DNA from: Oscillospiraceae bacterium
GTDB taxonomy: Bacteria; Bacillota_A; Clostridia; Oscillospirales; Ruminococcaceae
Assembly: GCA_017829075.1 (NCBI GenBank)
Contig: JAGAJA010000061.1
Location: 62,001-126,000 of the forward strand
DNA: 64,000 nt
Direction: 5' to 3'
In this document: piece after piece, positions 18,801 through 25,803 of the stretch
Numbering within the stretch: position 1 is the first letter of the stretch
How the letters are laid out: the number at the start of each line of letters is the position of its first letter
The notes under the pieces: model-generated
Databases searched by the model: none
Told to the model about the DNA's origin: nothing
The model's input: the letters and a program-made list of their open reading frames with translations, nothing else
Program-made: the position numbers and the translations under genes

Positions 18801-19289
18801 ACCTGCGGCGATGAGCCTTTTTATAAGCTCCTCCTGGGCAACGTCCATGTCCTGCGTAAGGGTTATAGTCCGCTGTTTCAGTTCCTCCGGAGGGATAGTA
18901 AGCTGCGCTGCCGCCTCAGATGAGCAAATAACAGCCCGACAGCCTCCGGAAAGCATAGCAGACAGCGCGAAGATACGTTTGTGCTCGTATTCATGGGAAG
19001 CTGCTTCATAGTCGCCGAGAAGAAGTTCCTTTGCGGGATAAAGTATAGCTGTTCCCTGCCCATACATTGAATTTATATCGTTGCATAACCTCTGAGATTC
19101 CGCTTCGCTTTCGGCAACGACCAGCACCGGCAGCAGTTCCTGCTTTTGGAGAAGTGCGCCGATAAAATGTGCCTTGTGTATATGCGAAACGCCTGTCACA
19201 AGGGCAGGCAGGGGGTTATGCTCGTCAAGATAGCGGGAAAGCTTTTTGTATTCCGGGATAAGCCCAGCCGCATTAGTAAAGAAGTCCAT
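15834..19289 (-). CDS. mfd: Transcription-repair coupling factor
   Basis: Mfd removes RNA polymerase stalled at DNA lesions and recruits UvrA. The 1151-residue protein has the UvrB-like N-terminal module (about 1-340), an RNA polymerase interaction (CarD-like) domain with GDLVVHYSHGIGIFDGVHKL near residue 495, the superfamily 2 motor with Walker A CGDVGFGKTEVALRAA near 640 and DEEQRFG near 743, the TRG/helicase part with RGRVGRTNKRAYAYF, and the C-terminal TRCF domain. The length is typical. The start ATG is 10 bp downstream of pth, the common pth-mfd pairing of Firmicutes. Confidence 0.98.
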   Translation of the reverse strand: MDFFTNAAGLIPEYKKLSRYLDEHNPLPALVTGVSHIHKAHFIGALLQKQELLPVLVVAESEAESQRLCNDINSMYGQGTAILYPAKELLLGDYEAASHEYEHKRIFALSAMLSGGCRAVICSSEAAAQLTIPPEELKQRTITLTQDMDVAQEELIKRLIAAGYSRCDMIEGAGQFSVRGGIVDIFPPSSAAPCRIELWGDTIDSISYFDLESQRRTEPLDEISISPAGEVLFDSEEVLCERIEDLSKKLRGKNADGVREKLNADIAKIRGGISLSSIDRYFPLCYPQEATVFDYANAVFVCENVSVRESYRGAALQHTEDLKILTEEKKLCKGLDRYMLTKNELYSELENRAVVYFDTFIRGGDLKLGLMLDVQTAIQTSPWSGELSVLKSELDNYLGMGFSCLIFSGTEKGAHTLAGDLQDDGYKADFSSNPGKPMTGRIIVTPGTLSAGIEYASSRLAVFTHTAVHAERKRPPKKKKGEEIRSLADISVGDLVVHYSHGIGIFDGVHKLETDGVAKDYIKIRYAGADVLHIPVTQLDLVSRYIGTGDSSTVKLNKLNSDQWQKSKAKAKAAAKEMASELIELYSRRMRSKGFEFPPDDQLQEDFEAHFNYIETNSQLRCIDEIKADMMKPVPMERLLCGDVGFGKTEVALRAAFKCAENGKQCAILVPTTVLAWQHFQTCCNRMEGFPINVALLSRHKTPAEQREILRRLKNGSVDILIGTHRIIQNDIKFKDLGLVIIDEEQRFGVAHKEKFKEMFSGVDILTLSATPIPRTLNMAMSGIRDMSVIDEPPQDRQPITTYVMEHDWGVIVQAIQKELRRSGQVYYIHNRIESIYNCAEKIRSLIPEARIGVAHGKMNEEQILEVWRQLLDGDLDVLVCTTIIETGVDVPNVNTLIIENSDYMGLAQLHQLRGRVGRTNKRAYAYFTFQRGKVLSEISQKRLDAIREFTQFGSGFRIALRDLEIRGAGSILGASQSGHLANVGYDMYLQLLDEAVREERGEKDVHKEECLVDIRIDAYIPEDYISNQAQRVDCYRKIARIQTEEDSIDVTDELIDRYGDPPKSVLGLIEVARLRNMASASNIVEISQVKNEMIFYLSKFDMKKIAALSDVYGNRLRLEPTGREHIRVTLDKSEKPLDVMRTVITTMDKA

Positions 19290-19299
19290 CGTTTGTTCC

Positions 19300-19929
19300 T
19301 CAGGAATTAAACTTGTTCATCGCTTCGTTGATCTTTCCGTCAACCATAAGCTCTATCGAGGTCACTGCGTTATCCATTGCGGTTTCCAGCACCTCCGCCT
19401 GTTCCTTTTTGAAATGACCCAGCACCCAGTCCGCAAGGCTGTAATCCGGGTGTGGCTTTGCTCCAACCCCCATTTTGATGCGCGGGAACATATCTGAGCC
19501 AGAAAGGTAGATTATGCTCTTTATTCCGTTGTGACCTCCATCGCTGCCCTTTCGGCGTATACGAAGCTTTCCGGGTTCAAGGGAGATATCGTCAAAAATA
19601 ATTATAGTGCGCTCCGGTGGTATTTTATAGAAGCTCATTGCCTCGGTAACTGCCTCACCGCTGTTGTTCATAAAGGTGGTGGGCTTCATTATCAGGCAGC
19701 GTTTTCCGGAGATCATCGCGTCACAGGTGAGGGACTTGAATTTCAGCTTTTTGCAGTCAAGCTTATATTTATCGCAGAGAGTGTCTATCGTCATGAAGCC
19801 TATATTATGGCGGGTTCCCTCGTACTGTGTTCCGGGATTGCCGAGTCCGCAGATTATATATTCCACAGCGCCCTGCGGTTCTGGCTTTCGCTCGGTTTCA
19901 AGCTTTTTGAAGATATCTAATACTGACAT
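19300..19929 (-). CDS. pth: Peptidyl-tRNA hydrolase
   Basis: Pth frees tRNA from peptidyl-tRNA dropped by ribosomes. The 209-residue protein has a 23-residue N-terminal extension before the fold start YIICGLGNPGTQYEGTRHN, which contains the conserved Asn and catalytic His. Further motifs are KPTTFMNNSGEAV and DDISLEPGKLRIRRKGSDGGHNG. The ribosome binding site AAAGGCGG supports the annotated start at 19929, although family members are usually nearer 185-195 residues. It is directly upstream of mfd. Confidence 0.95.
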   Translation of the reverse strand: MSVLDIFKKLETERKPEPQGAVEYIICGLGNPGTQYEGTRHNIGFMTIDTLCDKYKLDCKKLKFKSLTCDAMISGKRCLIMKPTTFMNNSGEAVTEAMSFYKIPPERTIIIFDDISLEPGKLRIRRKGSDGGHNGIKSIIYLSGSDMFPRIKMGVGAKPHPDYSLADWVLGHFKKEQAEVLETAMDNAVTSIELMVDGKINEAMNKFNS

Positions 19930-19961
19930 ATACTATGCCGCCTTTCGGGGTTTTTTAACGC

Positions 19962-19993
19962 ACAAAATCCACCCGCAGATGACCTGCGAGTGG
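19962..19993 (-). terminator. Terminator after the SPFH/zinc-ribbon gene
   Basis: On the minus strand CCACTCGCAG and CTGCGGGTGG (19993-19984 and 19978-19969) form a 10-bp stem with one G-T pair and a 5-nt loop, followed by ATTTTGTG. It separates this gene from pth; no clear pth promoter is visible between it and the pth start. Confidence 0.65.
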
Positions 19994-20033
19994 AGGGGTT
20001 TGAAATGTAGATCAAACTGTTTTCTGCGTGCTT

Positions 20034-21365
20034 TTATGCTAAATCATTAGCGTCAAAAGGATCGCCGCACTCCGGGCAGAACTTCGGCGGATGCGCAGGA
20101 TCTTCCGGCTGCCAGCCGCATTTATCGCAGCGATAAATCGGAGCGCCGGCGGGACGCGGCTTTCCGCATTCCTGACAGAACTTGCCTTTATTTACTGCGC
20201 CGCAGGAGCAAGTCCAGCCCTCTGCCTGCTGAGGCTTGGGCTTTCCGCAGTTTGCGCAGAATTTACTGGTGTTGCTTGTGCCGCATTCGCAAGTCCAGCT
20301 TCCTGCCGCCTGTGCCTGCTGAGCGGGCTGTGCTGGAGCTGCCGGAGCGGGTGCAGGCTGCTGTGCGCCCATCTGATAGAGCGACTGAGCGTTAAATCCG
20401 CCCTGCTGCTGAGCCATATTCATACCCATGAATCCCATCATTGCGCCACCGCTGTTGCCTGCTGCGGTTTTCATTGCGTTTGCCTGTGCGTCAACGAGGG
20501 TTGCGGCAGCCATATTGGGATTGCGCATTACGGCTGTGCGCTGGAGGTTGGTGATCATCTCCTGATCTTCCTTAGGAAGTGTGGGAGGATTCATTCCGAA
20601 CGAAGCTACAACCATGCCGCGCATTTCTCCCCACTTCTTGGAGAGGACTTCGTTGAGCGCATCGGATATCTCAACTGCATGGCTGGGGAGCATACTGGGT
20701 CTTACGCCCTTTTCGGAGATCTTTCCGAGCGCGGGCTGGAGAGCAGTGATTATTTCTGTCTTGAGCATACTGTCAAGGTTGGAACGGTTATAGGTTTCGC
20801 CGAAGTTACCGCATACATTAGTATAGAACAGAACGGGGTTAGTTATGCGATAGGAATACTCGCCGTTGCAGCGAAGTGACACATCAACATCAAGTCCGAT
20901 ATTATTATCCACAACGCGGAAAGGAATGGGGTTCACTGTACCGTAACGGTTGCCCATGATCTCTTTAATATTGATATAATAAACACGCTGATCGTGTCCT
21001 GCCTGACCGCCGTAGGTGATTCTGGTGCCGATATCCTTGATAGTGTTCATTATGCTGTCGCCGAGATTACCGGAGAATACCGAGGGAGAAATTGCAGACT
21101 TGAATTCAAACACGCCTGCCTCTGCTGCAACCTCAGAAACCTTGCCGTCAACAACGATAAGCGCACACTGACCCTCGTTGACTGCGATAGCGGAACCGTC
21201 GGTTATCACATTGTCGTCGCCCTTGTTTGTTCCACGGGAGCCTACACGCTTGTGACCCTTTGCCGCAAGAATATCGTTAGAAAGTGACTCGCAATATATG
21301 TACTCCTTGTACTGGTCGGCAAGATTACCGGAAACTGCATTGATCGCTGCTTTGATTAATCCCAT
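20034..21365 (-). CDS. SPFH/Band-7 domain protein with C-terminal zinc ribbons
   Basis: The 443-residue protein belongs to the group annotated as virion core protein-like SPFH proteins (COG4260 type). The SPFH domain spans roughly residues 55-260 and includes NEGQCALIVVDGKVSEVAAE. A helical, Ala/Gln/Pro-rich linker follows (about 280-350). The C-terminal 90 residues hold three zinc-binding modules: CECGTSNTSKFCANC, CSCGAVNKGKFCQEC, and CDKCGW with CPECGDPF. No membrane helix or signal peptide is seen. Such proteins are thought to form oligomeric scaffolds; the role here is unknown. It has its own promoter and terminator, so it is monocistronic. Confidence 0.8.
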   Translation of the reverse strand: MGLIKAAINAVSGNLADQYKEYIYCESLSNDILAAKGHKRVGSRGTNKGDDNVITDGSAIAVNEGQCALIVVDGKVSEVAAEAGVFEFKSAISPSVFSGNLGDSIMNTIKDIGTRITYGGQAGHDQRVYYINIKEIMGNRYGTVNPIPFRVVDNNIGLDVDVSLRCNGEYSYRITNPVLFYTNVCGNFGETYNRSNLDSMLKTEIITALQPALGKISEKGVRPSMLPSHAVEISDALNEVLSKKWGEMRGMVVASFGMNPPTLPKEDQEMITNLQRTAVMRNPNMAAATLVDAQANAMKTAAGNSGGAMMGFMGMNMAQQQGGFNAQSLYQMGAQQPAPAPAAPAQPAQQAQAAGSWTCECGTSNTSKFCANCGKPKPQQAEGWTCSCGAVNKGKFCQECGKPRPAGAPIYRCDKCGWQPEDPAHPPKFCPECGDPFDANDLA

Positions 21366-21414
21366 AAATAAACTCCTCTCAGTTCATAGTTAAAGGAAAA
21401 AGATGTTTGTATTT

Positions 21415-21443
21415 ATTTTAACTCAAAATCTGTAAATTGTCAA
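21415..21443 (-). promoter_or_regulatory. Sigma-A promoter of the SPFH gene
   Basis: On the minus strand TTGACA (21438-21443), a 17-nt spacer and TAAAAT (21415-21420). The start codon at 21365 follows a GAGAGGAG ribosome binding site. It is back to back with the tRNA-Pro promoter. Confidence 0.8.
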
Positions 21444-21466
21444 GAGATATTTATATATTTTTGTGC

Positions 21467-21495
21467 TTGACAAATCAATTGGTTTGTGGTAAAAT
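21467..21495 (+). promoter_or_regulatory. Sigma-A promoter of tRNA-Pro
   Basis: TTGACA (21467-21472), 17 nt, TAAAAT (21490-21495), ending 12 nt before the mature 5' end of the tRNA. Confidence 0.8.
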
Positions 21496-21507
21496 ATTAA
21501 AGGTTAC

Positions 21508-21583
21508 CGGGGTGTAGCGCAGTTGGTAGCGCGCGACATTTGGGATGTTGAGGCCGCAGGTTCGAATCCTGTCACTCCGACCA
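21508..21583 (+). tRNA. tRNA-Pro (anticodon TGG)
   Basis: The 76 nt fold as a standard cloverleaf: acceptor CGGGGTG/CACTCCG with one G-T pair, D arm GCGC/GCGC, anticodon stem CGACA/TGTTG with loop TTTGGGA (anticodon TGG), variable loop AGGCC, T arm GCAGG-TTCGAAT-CCTGT, then ACCA encoded in the gene. It has its own promoter and terminator and is not in an rRNA or tRNA cluster. Confidence 0.97.
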
Positions 21584-21588
21584 GTCGA

Positions 21589-21632
21589 GAGCCTCGACAC
21601 GCATTTTCGCGCGTTGAGGCTCTTTTATTTTT
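21589..21632 (+). terminator. Terminator of tRNA-Pro
   Basis: GAGCCTCGAC and GTTGAGGCTC form a 10-bp stem (one G-T pair) with an extended inner CGC/GCG pairing, followed by TTTTATTTTT. Confidence 0.85.
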
Positions 21633-21674
21633 CAGGTTTACTCCCGCGTTAAAGTACAATAGACAGTCAGTTCT

Positions 21675-21715
21675 CCCGCCGTGACGCATAACAGTACGCA
21701 CGGCGGGGATTTTTT
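21675..21715 (+). terminator. Second terminator-like hairpin downstream of tRNA-Pro
   Basis: CCCGCCGTG (21675-21683) pairs perfectly with CACGGCGGG (21699-21707) and is followed by a run of T (21710-21715). No gene lies between it and the tRNA terminator, so it is either a back-up terminator or the remnant of a lost gene. Confidence 0.6.
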
Positions 21716-21768
21716 ATACATGGTTCCTCGACATATATTAAGCGTATAATATCGAAAAAATTGCAAAT

Positions 21769-21798
21769 ATGGGTGTCAACATGGGTGTCAAAAATTAG
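21769..21798 (+). pseudogene. Possible remnant of an integrase 3' end next to tRNA-Pro
   Basis: A short open stretch ends in two near-direct repeats ATGGGTGTCAA that would encode MGVNMGVKN and a stop. Tails of this kind are common at the C terminus of tyrosine integrases of Firmicutes elements that use tRNA genes as attachment sites. Only 18 codons are open upstream to the preceding stop, so nothing functional remains. I see no repeated tRNA 3' end that would mark an attachment site. This is a tentative reading. Confidence 0.25.
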
Positions 21799-21820
21799 AC
21801 TTTTCCTATCATTGTCAAAA

Positions 21821-22555
21821 TTAATTTCTGTATCCAATTATATTCTTCGCCACAGCAGAAAACCCACACTTCCTATAAAATTCCGCAAGGCTATCCTCGC
21901 AGATTATCTGTACCTTGCCGGGAGAGGCAGAACTTACTGTCCTCAGAAGCCGAGAAGCGTATCCCTGCCCCTCGTATTCTTTCAATACGCAAACCTGCGA
22001 CAGAAGCGCTTCATCATTGATGTTATGCTGCATTACAAGAGCGGCTTTTCCGTCTGAAAAGCACCTTGAAATTCCATGTCTTACGCGGTGCGACATATCC
22101 AAGTACCACGGCTCAAACTGAATTTCAAAGCGAGTTCCGATTATTTTCCAGACATCAGAGGGAGAGAGCTCATATTCGCAAAGCGCATTCTGATGTAATG
22201 CGTATTCTTTTTCCGTGCTGGCATACTCCATAAGATTTACCCGCACAAAACGCGCTGTGATCTGCCTTTCAAGTTGAATTCCGGCTTGTTCTGAACAGAA
22301 TAGGTCGGTAAACCCGTGAATGTTAAGGAACTGAGCGATTTCAGCGTAGTCAGCCTGTCCGTTATCTGAAATTACAAAAGAACCGTCCATTGCTGCGAAA
22401 TACGCGGTTTCTCCGGCAGAACCGGTCTGCCGGAAAAACCTGCAAAAGTCATATCCTCCGCCATAAGCCATGAACAATGCGCGGATCTTTTGAGCTTCAA
22501 CACCATGCTCAGGAAGCGATATTAGCTGATTTTCGGAATAGATCCTCTCGATCAT
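21821..22555 (-). CDS. GNAT-family N-acetyltransferase-like protein
   Basis: This 244-residue protein has a divergent N-terminal half without recognised motifs and a C-terminal GNAT acetyl-CoA fold (about 130-244). The segment VCVLKEYEGQGYASRLLRTV matches the acetyl-CoA-binding motif A (Q/RxxGxG/A), and AEFYRKCGFSAV is the usual motif B. The substrate is unknown. Its ATG overlaps the stop of the upstream M42 aminopeptidase gene (ATGA), so it is translated as the third gene of a peptidase operon, which hints at a role with amino acids or peptides. Confidence 0.8.
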   Translation of the reverse strand: MIERIYSENQLISLPEHGVEAQKIRALFMAYGGGYDFCRFFRQTGSAGETAYFAAMDGSFVISDNGQADYAEIAQFLNIHGFTDLFCSEQAGIQLERQITARFVRVNLMEYASTEKEYALHQNALCEYELSPSDVWKIIGTRFEIQFEPWYLDMSHRVRHGISRCFSDGKAALVMQHNINDEALLSQVCVLKEYEGQGYASRLLRTVSSASPGKVQIICEDSLAEFYRKCGFSAVAKNIIGYRN

Positions 22556-23565
22556 AGCTCGGCAAATTCGCTTAGCACTGCATTTGCAAGCTTTGCTGTT
22601 GCTTCAAAGTCGCTTTCCTTTATAACGCAGGAGGGAGAATGGAGGTACCTGCAAGGAACGGAAAGAGCGCAAGTCCTTACTCCGCCGCGGCTGACGTGGA
22701 TAGCTCCGCTGTCGTTTCCACCTGCAATCAGCGTTTTGGTCTGGGTGGGAATACCAAGCCTGTCACCTGTTTCTCTCGCAAGCTTGTACAACTCACGGTC
22801 ATATATCGTCAGTCTGTCCATAAACGAAACAACACAGCCTTTACCCAGCTCGCATACCCGTTTTTCTCCGGAGGTGTCCGCAATATCGCAGGCGGTTGTT
22901 GATTCAAGCACAACTGCAATATCCGGGTCAACTGTAAACGCAGCCGCCTGCGCGCCCCTTGTGCCTACCTCCTCCTGCACCGTGAAAGCATACCATGCGT
23001 CATATTCCGGCGTTCCGTTTATCATGTCCATTAATATAAGACAGCCTGCCCGGTCGTCTATTGCCTTGCTTTTTATAAATCCGTCGCCGAATTTAAAGCT
23101 GTCTGAATCGAAAACCGCGCAGTCGCCGCGGCTGACAAGTTTCTCTGCTTCTTCCCTGCTTGAAACGCCGATATCTATTAACATATCGCTGAAATCCGGA
23201 GCTTTTTTCCGTTCATCGGCAGACTGCTGGTGTACAGCCTTTGTGCCGACAACTCCGCAGGTTCCGTTCTTAAACCGAAGCGAGCGTCCTAAAACTACCC
23301 GTGGGTCTACACCTCCGACTGCTCCGAACCGCAGAAATCCGTCCGCAGTTATATCAGTGACCATGAAGCCGACCTCGTCCATGTGCGCGGCAAACATTAT
23401 CTTGTTTTTCGGAGTTTTTCTGCCCTTTTTGAATACTATAAGGCTGCCGAGATTGTCGGTGAAGATCTTGTCTGCCTTGATGCGGGACATGATGTAGTCA
23501 CGCACCGCACTCTCATCGCCGGAGGTTCCGTCTATCGCGCATATTTCCAAAAGTCTGTCAGTCAT
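22552..23565 (-). CDS. M42 family metallopeptidase (glutamyl/cellulase-type aminopeptidase), second copy
   Basis: This cytoplasmic di-metal aminopeptidase has 337 residues. Ligand motifs are AAHMDEVG (His61, Asp63), KAIDDRAGC, QEEVGTRGAQAAA and CRYLHSP near the C terminus. M42 enzymes form dodecameric tetrahedral particles that trim oligopeptides. The start is the ATG at 23565, preceded by AGGAGGTG at ideal spacing; a longer in-frame start at 23586 would overlap that ribosome binding site. The gene overlaps the previous M42 gene by 8 bp. The two neighbours share the same fold and motifs but differ clearly in sequence, so they may form mixed complexes or differ in specificity. Confidence 0.92.
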   Translation of the reverse strand: MTDRLLEICAIDGTSGDESAVRDYIMSRIKADKIFTDNLGSLIVFKKGRKTPKNKIMFAAHMDEVGFMVTDITADGFLRFGAVGGVDPRVVLGRSLRFKNGTCGVVGTKAVHQQSADERKKAPDFSDMLIDIGVSSREEAEKLVSRGDCAVFDSDSFKFGDGFIKSKAIDDRAGCLILMDMINGTPEYDAWYAFTVQEEVGTRGAQAAAFTVDPDIAVVLESTTACDIADTSGEKRVCELGKGCVVSFMDRLTIYDRELYKLARETGDRLGIPTQTKTLIAGGNDSGAIHVSRGGVRTCALSVPCRYLHSPSCVIKESDFEATAKLANAVLSEFAEL

Positions 23566-24583
23566 TGTTGACACCTCCTGCCGCATATTCGCAGATCAGC
23601 CTTGCGATATTCTCTATATCTGAAAGCTTCACAGTTTCAATCGGGGTGTGCATATACCTTATCGGAATGGAAAGAGTACAGCATTTCACGCCGCCGCGGC
23701 TCACCGCGATTGAGTCGGCATTTGTACCGGTGGAGGAAGGCATTACTTCGATAGTATGAGGAATTCCGCAGCTTTCTGCGGTTTTCTTCAAAGAAGCGGT
23801 CATTCCCCTGTCAAGAACCGCTGACGCTCCGATCATTACACCGCTGCCAAGCTCTGCGGTTTCGTGGGCAGAGCTGTCAGGGGTACGTCCGAATGAAACA
23901 TCTACCGCGATCGCTTCGTCCGGCATAAGTCTGAATGAAGCGCATTTTACACCGCGCTCTCCGGTTTCCTCCTGCGCGGAAAAGCATATTGCAAGATTAT
24001 ACTTCAACCGCCGATTTTTCAGCATATCAAGAGCAGACAGGATCGCGCAGACTCCGCTTCTGTCGTCCACAGAGGGCGCAGAAACAACTCCCTCACTCAG
24101 TTCGCGAAACTGTGAATTGACTGTAACGCGGTCGCCTAGTGAAATGACCTGCTCAGCCTGATCCTTTGTCATACCGACATCTATTGAAATCTCTCCGATC
24201 TCAGGAACCTTGCTATGGTCTGAGGAAACATGGGGCGGGAGCGTAGGAATTACACCCAAGACATCACGCGAACCGTGGATCGTCACGCTTTGCGCCAGTA
24301 AAATCCTCATATCCAGACCGCCGCAGCAGCCGACCTTTATAAATCCATCGCCGTCAATATAGGTCACTGTCATGCCTATCTGGTCAATATGCGCGTCCAG
24401 CATGAGGGTCTTTGCTTCAGGATCATCTGCCTTTATCATCGCAGTGACATTCCCGGAAGCGTCGATCTCCGCATCGGGAGCGTATTCTTTCAGCAACTCA
24501 AGCGCAGCCAAAGCCGCACCATGCTCACAGCCGGAAACTCCGGTCAATTCGGTAAGCATTCTGAGGGTGTTTTTTATTTCCAA
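23558..24583 (-). CDS. M42 family metallopeptidase, first copy
   Basis: A 341-residue M42 aminopeptidase with LDAHIDQIGM (His65, Asp67), SVDDRSGVCAIL, SAQEETGERGVKCA and IRYMHTP. The family links dipeptide or oligopeptide trimming to proteasome-like degradation products. The start appears to be TTG at 24583 with AAAGGA 12 nt upstream; the first in-frame ATG (24559) has no ribosome binding site and would cut the conserved N-terminal helix. It lies 22 bp after the ImmA gene and leads a tight M42-M42-GNAT unit. Confidence 0.9.
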   Translation of the reverse strand: MEIKNTLRMLTELTGVSGCEHGAALAALELLKEYAPDAEIDASGNVTAMIKADDPEAKTLMLDAHIDQIGMTVTYIDGDGFIKVGCCGGLDMRILLAQSVTIHGSRDVLGVIPTLPPHVSSDHSKVPEIGEISIDVGMTKDQAEQVISLGDRVTVNSQFRELSEGVVSAPSVDDRSGVCAILSALDMLKNRRLKYNLAICFSAQEETGERGVKCASFRLMPDEAIAVDVSFGRTPDSSAHETAELGSGVMIGASAVLDRGMTASLKKTAESCGIPHTIEVMPSSTGTNADSIAVSRGGVKCCTLSIPIRYMHTPIETVKLSDIENIARLICEYAAGGVNND

Positions 24584-24605
24584 AATCTAGTCATTCCTTT
24601 CAGGA

Positions 24606-25100
24606 TCATTTCAAAAAATCGCTTGATACTCCGGATAGATTGAAGCTGTAACCCTTGAAATTAAGCAGCTCCAGCTTATACGCAACAATTTCCGGGAGCG
24701 CGCCAAGCTCATACGCCGCTTCCTCGACCGTGTGGGCATATTCCAGTGCGGACAGCGCTTCATCATCGGATATCAGGACTTCTGCCGCAAAGAGATTCGC
24801 TTCCCGTTCGGTCTTATTATTGGCTAAGAAAAGCGAGTGTTCGCGTATTCCTCCCGCGGAAAGCTCCCGATGAAGCATATCATGCCCCAGCTCATGCGCA
24901 CATACCGTCCTCTGTACTACTTTCCGGAGGGATCTGTTTATTATAATGTAACGCTTGGAATTCTCATATAGATAGAAGCCCTTCAGAGAGCCAAGATCTC
25001 TGAACCAAAGGTTTGCGCCGGAATTCTCGGCGGTTTCAAAGATGTCCCTGCCGCCGTATTTCTGCATTACATCTTCCGCAAGCTCAATAATCTGCTCCAT
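24606..25100 (-). CDS. ImmA/IrrE family metallo-endopeptidase
   Basis: This 164-residue protein carries the zinc motif HELGH at residues 69-73 inside RTVCAHELGHDMLHRE, with a downstream Glu-rich stretch (ETEREANLFAAEVL type, here KTEREANLFAAEVLI) supplying the third ligand. Proteins of this family cleave or derepress the XRE-type repressor encoded next to them, as ImmA does with ImmR in ICEBs1 or PprI with DdrO. The gene starts 2 bp after the XRE stop. No integrase or other element genes are near, so this looks like a stand-alone stress switch rather than part of a mobile element. Confidence 0.88.
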   Translation of the reverse strand: MEQIIELAEDVMQKYGGRDIFETAENSGANLWFRDLGSLKGFYLYENSKRYIIINRSLRKVVQRTVCAHELGHDMLHRELSAGGIREHSLFLANNKTEREANLFAAEVLISDDEALSALEYAHTVEEAAYELGALPEIVAYKLELLNFKGYSFNLSGVSSDFLK

Positions 25101-25102
25101 GA

Positions 25103-25498
25103 TTAGTTTTCGCTGTTTTTACGGGAGTCCTCATAGATCTCCATCAGGCATTTAAGAAGCGCTTCTTTGTCCTCATCGTTGAGAGAATTACCCGCAAAAA
25201 GCCCTCTTGACTGTGCAAGGAACTGCGCAGCCTGCGCCTTGTCCGCGTCGCTCGCGCATACTCTCTTTATAAAACGCTCCTCTATCGTAAGTTCCAGCTC
25301 CTGACTGTCGTCCTTGAGGAATTCGGGGGTAAGCTGAAGCTGCTCTGCGATTTTGTTGAGCGTATCTGCACGGGGTCTGCGGCTTCCGTTCATGTAATTC
25401 GCAAAAGCGCGGTAGGTCACTCCTACGCTTTCCGCAAAATCAGTCTTGCGGATCCTTTTTCTGCCGAGCATTATCTCGATTTTTTCATTCATTTTCAT
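25103..25498 (-). CDS. XRE-family helix-turn-helix transcriptional regulator
   Basis: A 131-residue repressor-type protein. The N-terminal HTH (about 8-62) includes RKTDFAESVGVTYRAFANYM, with GSRRPRADTLNKIAEQLQ. The C-terminal half is acidic and helical and may be the segment acted on by the neighbouring ImmA peptidase. The ribosome binding site is GGGAGGAACACTCT before the ATG at 25498. A 7-8 bp inverted repeat overlaps its own promoter, which suggests autoregulation. Confidence 0.9.
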   Translation of the reverse strand: MKMNEKIEIMLGRKRIRKTDFAESVGVTYRAFANYMNGSRRPRADTLNKIAEQLQLTPEFLKDDSQELELTIEERFIKRVCASDADKAQAAQFLAQSRGLFAGNSLNDEDKEALLKCLMEIYEDSRKNSEN

Positions 25499-25546
25499 AG
25501 AGTGTTCCTCCCGTATGTATTTCTGAGCAGAACTCTGCCTTTGATA

Positions 25547-25575
25547 TGTTCATGATTATATTATAAACATGAACA
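25547..25575. promoter_or_regulatory. Inverted-repeat operator over the xre promoter
   Basis: TGTTCATG (25547-25554) and CATGAACA (25568-25575) form a perfect 8-bp inverted repeat with a 13-nt AT-only spacer that contains the -10 box of the xre promoter. The two half sites lie on either side of the -10 box, as expected for XRE autorepression. Confidence 0.75.
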
Positions 25576-25588
25576 ACAGTTTTGTCAA
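25560..25588 (-). promoter_or_regulatory. Sigma-A promoter of xre-immA
   Basis: On the minus strand TTGACA (25583-25588), 17 nt, TATAAT (25560-25565). Both hexamers match consensus. Confidence 0.85.
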
Positions 25589-25706
25589 GAGGTTTCAGAA
25601 AATATGATATGATCAAAATTTACGTTTGCAAATGTATAATATACACTAATTAGAATATTTATGCTGCGATATTGCACACGGTAACGCGATGTTTGACAAT
25701 TAACGC

Positions 25707-25721
25707 TGAAAATAATATTCA
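25707..25721. promoter_or_regulatory. ARG-box-like site upstream of argG
   Basis: TGAAAATAATATTCA resembles the ArgR/AhrC consensus TGAATWWWWATTCA but has one extra central base. It lies about 50 nt upstream of the argG -35 box. Supporting only; no ArgR gene is in the window. Confidence 0.35.
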
Positions 25722-25769
25722 TATTTTGCAAATTTTCTGTATATTATTCACTGCATAGTATTTTTCCCC

Positions 25770-25797
25770 TTGACAAAACGCAGAAAAGGTGTATAAT
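25770..25797 (+). promoter_or_regulatory. Sigma-A promoter of the arginine operon
   Basis: TTGACA (25770-25775), a 16-nt spacer and TATAAT (25792-25797). The leader to the argG ATG is about 115 nt and contains a short inverted repeat CCATA/TATGG (about 25840-25863). Confidence 0.8.
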
Positions 25798-25803
25798 TAA
25801 GTA

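Noticed and set aside
21504..21701. A 65-codon minus-strand frame covering tRNA-Pro.
   Set aside because: It reads the complement of the tRNA (the string GVTGFEPAAS is a well-known tRNA artefact) and is not a gene.
25620..25650. GTATAATATAC palindrome with a TATAAT, considered as a second promoter in the xre-argG gap.
   Set aside because: No -35 hexamer at proper distance on either strand; likely AT-rich background.
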